The notes beneath the pieces are model-generated. The model had not been told where the DNA came from. It ran no database searches and saw only the letters and a list, made by a program, of their open reading frames with translations. A DNA stretch of 64,000 nucleotides. Source: Combretum micranthum (lineage: Eukaryota; Streptophyta; Magnoliopsida; Myrtales; Combretaceae). Both the position numbers and the translations under genes were made by a program. Positions within the stretch are counted from its first letter, which is position 1; each line of letters opens with the position of its first letter. The stretch spans positions 124,001 to 188,000 of the forward strand of contig JAMXBD010000430.1 of NCBI GenBank assembly GCA_024138025.1. The letters run 5' to 3'. This document shows positions 60,826 to 64,000 of the stretch, in pieces.

Positions 60826-63800
60826 ATGTCGATTAGGGAAAGAGACAAAGACAGAGAGCTGTTGATTCCGACATCATCAATCTCAGAAAATGGACCCATT
60901 AAGTCCTCTTTGTCTTCTCCATCTTCCTCTCCTCCTACTATTGTTGCACCTCCTCACCTTCAGTCCGGTCGCGAGGTCTCTCTTTCCATTGAAACTATTG
61001 TTCTTATATGATCTTGTCCATTGAAATTATGTGATCCTGTTGTAGATTGTAATGTGTCATATATCGATGCTTGATCACGGTGTAATTTGATTCCTGGAAA
61101 ATTCGATTTATACGTAATTCATGGTACGTCTGTCAAACAGACAGACAGACAGACAGATATTTTTTGAAAAGAATGTATTTTTCTGATTTGTCATGGAAGA
61201 TTCAAAATTGGAAAAAAAAAGTTATGGATTTATTTCTACAGTTATTGCTGATCAAATGTAATAAAAATGCAATGCTTTCGATGCATTCGCAGAGATCGTA
61301 CCTGTAGAATTTATCAAGCTTGACGTAAAATTTAAGATATTTGCACTGAGTGGCTTGTTTGAGGTTTGATGAAAGTGCTTAGCTTGTTAGTAATTGATTT
61401 TTCTGCTGCGCATTTAAGTCCTCTTACAAAGCATATTGCAGATAGTAATAAAAAATTGGTTTCTTGGACAGCTAGCTTATGGAAAAAACATGCAAAACCT
61501 AAAATTCTAGGAATAAGGAAGGGAAAAGGGCCTACGGTTTGATATAGTGCTGTAATACTTCTGCTAGCTAATGAGACTTGATAGATGGTTATGTCATTAA
61601 TTTTTTAGTCGAACTAAGAATGTTTGGGCTGGGTAATGGATCTATTCGATTTCAAGATGGAATTGAGGATTCATCGAAAATAATAATCGATCTTTCAGTA
61701 CAGAAAGCTCGTTAGGGAACCCATTGACCTCATAAATTATATTAGATTATTCCTAAACTATTAGAGTAATTTCTCAATTACTTTTGTTGTTTGTTTGCAA
61801 ATGTTGTAGAACCAATTATATATGCAAGCTTTCCAAATCCATAATTTCCTTAAATAAAAGACAACTACCACAAAATAGAAAGGTTGTATAAATTTTACAG
61901 TGTCTCCCCTAAATGCATAAAATAGAAAATATTGAAAATTTAGTTTTGCTATTTTAAAGATATTCCTAATAAAAGATCTGCAACACCTGCATGGTTTATG
62001 TTATGGCAACTTGACTAATTATGTCCAGCAATGTATTGCTTCTATTCATTCTAGTTAACATGCCAAACTATGTTGCTAATCGTCGCTCCCGGGAACTTTT
62101 ACAGGCAATTTCTAAAGTTGTCCGCAGCTTCTTTTCAAAAAGTTTATGACCGGATGGTAGGTTGTTCTCAGTCCGGAATTTTCATTCTATATTATATGTT
62201 ACGTGCTCTGTGCTCATGCAATTATCTTGCTAGTGCAGGACAAAAAATTCAATACTGAGATTATTTGGTACTTTTTGTGCTGTGCAGTGTCATTCTTCTT
62301 CCAATTGCCATCACTTTCTACATTACATGGGGATTTGTTCATTTTGTGGATGGTTTCTTCTCCCCAATCTACAATCATTTAGGGATCAATATCTTTGGTA
62401 AGCATGATTTGATTTTTGGTGATGGTGATTTGCTTGTGTTAGTCTTCTGTATTATTTTTTTAAAAGCAAAACCCTTAAATCATTAGAGAATAGCCTTTGC
62501 ATTACTGTCATCCCAAGCTATCTTCTGCTTATTTAGAGGAGATGATGAAAAAACATGAAATTTAAGTCCAAAAATAAGAATTAGATGAGGTTTTTTATTT
62601 TTATTTTATTATCATTTGAAAGGGATGTAAGTCTGAAGTCATCATTTTGTTGAAGGTAATAGTTTCAATGCCAGGATATGGAATCCATGATGTAGTGGCT
62701 GCTATATAGGATGCACGGTACTATTTGGATAATAGTTTAATGGTGTCTGGAATGTTATCATTTCATATCAATGGATCCGGTTCAAGTATGATCGATAAAG
62801 GTTTCCTCAAATTGGTTGCTTGCTTTTTGAACTTGAGATGAAAGTTCAGTATCTGCTGGATCCAACTTAGTGGGACATATGCCTCTTTCCTCCCCTACTC
62901 TAGAAAAAAATTTTATATACACTCAGTTTATGATTTGCATAAGATCCCATTTCTGTCCTTAATTTCCCTGGGGTTGAATCTAGTTTCTACATATTTTTAT
63001 TTACCTGGATTGTAACATCTTCTCCGTTCACATATGGGTAGAAGGCTGTGAACAAGCATTTTAATTATGAAGCTAAGATAGGAACTAGGTAGTAATGAAA
63101 AGAGCTTCATTCCATGCACCAAGAGTAATGCAGTTGGCAGACCAATCCTGCATTGGTCAGATATAGACCAATATCATTCTAGTCTACAAGGTTCGAATTT
63201 TGAAGGTAAAGATTTTCATATTTTAATATATTTTCCAAAAGAGCTCTATTTTATGCCCAAGAATAGAAATTCTTGTTCTCATATGGCTGATAGTAGACTG
63301 ATCCCACATAATCCAATCATACTTGAACATTTCTCTTAAAACTATAGTGATTGTATGTGTTCCTCTCCAAAAGCTTCTCAAATCATTAGCATTTCTGTTC
63401 ACTTCATGCATCATGTACATCCCCATCCCACACACCACCCCCCCCCCGGCCTTTTTTTTCTGCAAACTAATACAGTTTGGTTTCGACTTGCCAATATGCA
63501 GGTCTTGGTTTCATCACGTCCATTACTTTTATATTCTTAGTAGGCGTTTTCATGTCATCATGGTTAGGAACTTCACTTCTTACCCTTAGTGAATGGATCA
63601 TTAAGAAAATGCCCCTTGTTAGCTATATCTATTCAGCCTCAAAGCAAATTAGTGCAGCCATATCCCCAGGTAAACAGCAAGACATTTTTTCTCATATTTA
63701 ATTCAAAGAAACTTCTCATTTGTTTGATTTCATTTTCCAGATCAAAGTTCCAATGCATTTAAAGAAGTGGCTATCGTACGGCATCCACGTAATGGAGAAT

Positions 63801-63965
63801 ATGCATTCGGTTTTATCACATCCACAGTTATTCTTCAGAGGAGTGCAGGTGTAGAAGAACTATACTGTGTCTACATACCTACTAACCATCTTTATCTTGG
63901 AGATATATTCTTAATAAATTCAAATGATATTATCAGACCCAATTTATCCGTTCGAGAAGGAATTG
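60826..63965 (+). CDS. COV1-like (CONTINUOUS VASCULAR RING, DUF502) membrane protein, partial
   Basis: COV1/LCV proteins are Golgi/trans-Golgi membrane proteins; loss of COV1 disturbs vascular patterning in Arabidopsis. Five exons are visible: 60826-60975, 62105-62156, 62288-62397, 63502-63669 and 63741-63965; the gene runs on past 64000. The N-terminus is charged, then Ser/Pro-rich. Family hallmarks follow in order: KFMTG/CVILLPIAITFYITW (first membrane helix), HFVDGFFSPIY, LGFITSITFIFLVGVFMSSW (second helix), SASKQISAAISPDQ, FKEVAIVRHPR, EYAFGFITS, VYIPTNHLYLGDI and IRPNLSVREGI. Exon 2 is one base short: it is 52 bases where the phases of its neighbours need 53, and its A5 run (62137-62141) sits where the family's Ser-Lys-Lys-Phe needs one more A. 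Everything else is intact, so a base-calling gap is more likely than a dead gene. A long intron 3 occupies 62398-63501. Confidence 0.9.
61137..61156. repeat. ACAG microsatellite, five units
   Basis: It is a perfect (ACAG)5 in intron 1 of the COV1-like gene. Confidence 0.9.
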
Positions 63966-64000
63966 GTATGGTTTTCCTCACTTGAAAGATCTACTTCATT

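Noticed and set aside
62265..62486. Separate small membrane protein
   Set aside because: It is exon 3 of the COV1-like gene read on into its intron.
1..64000. CRISPR arrays, rRNA, tRNA, organelle inserts, integrated pararetrovirus or geminivirus
   Set aside because: I looked for the typical motifs and structures on both strands and found none that I could support.

Overview
This window is nuclear DNA from a eudicot plant. It is AT-rich, its genes are split by introns with GT-AG borders, and its gene families (LONGIFOLIA/TRM-type DUF3741-DUF4378, GH17 plus X8 glucanase, COV1-like membrane protein) and transposons (hAT, PIF/Harbinger, LTR retrotransposons) are those of flowering plants. The species cannot be named from the sequence.

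Layout. 1-3448: no recognisable protein gene; a minus-strand promoter and spliced-leader-like segment lies at about 2090-2795. 3457-7863: a complete hAT transposon with an 8-bp target duplication, a four-exon transposase gene on the minus strand with one frameshift, and a passenger exon that looks captured from a starch-protein (PTST/FLO6-like) gene. 7872-9571: repeat remnants. 9572-18283: a coding-free, LTR-retrotransposon-like unit on the minus strand, with about 2-kb terminal repeats, a primer-binding-site-like motif, a polypurine tract and a tandem-repeat array beside the polypurine tract. 18284-27690: AT-rich DNA with Harbinger-type MITEs (one nested in another) and a degenerate LTR-like tract. 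27693-32617: a five-exon TRM/DUF4378-family gene with several one-base reading-frame breaks. 32700-48800: gene-free DNA with MITEs, LTR-like pieces and a solo LTR inserted inside a MITE. 48806-51631: an intact five-exon secreted beta-1,3-glucanase with an X8 (CBM43) domain. 52400-58140: a tandem duplication of a core of about 1.74 kb; each copy carries insertions the other lacks, so empty and filled sites can be read directly. 58567-58876: another hAT-like MITE. 60826-64000: the first five exons of a COV1-like (DUF502) gene, which continues past the window.

The three host genes do not form a pathway; they are ordinary single genes separated by repeats. The TRM-like gene, the COV1-like gene and the transposase each show one-base shifts that fall mostly at short homopolymers, while the glucanase is clean. 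This could be indel error in the assembly or real decay, and gene models here should not be called pseudogenes on these breaks alone. No CRISPR array, rRNA, tRNA, organellar insertion or integrated virus was recognised. The most unusual items are the exon captured by the hAT element, the tandem array inside the coding-free retroelement, and the duplication that records insertions.
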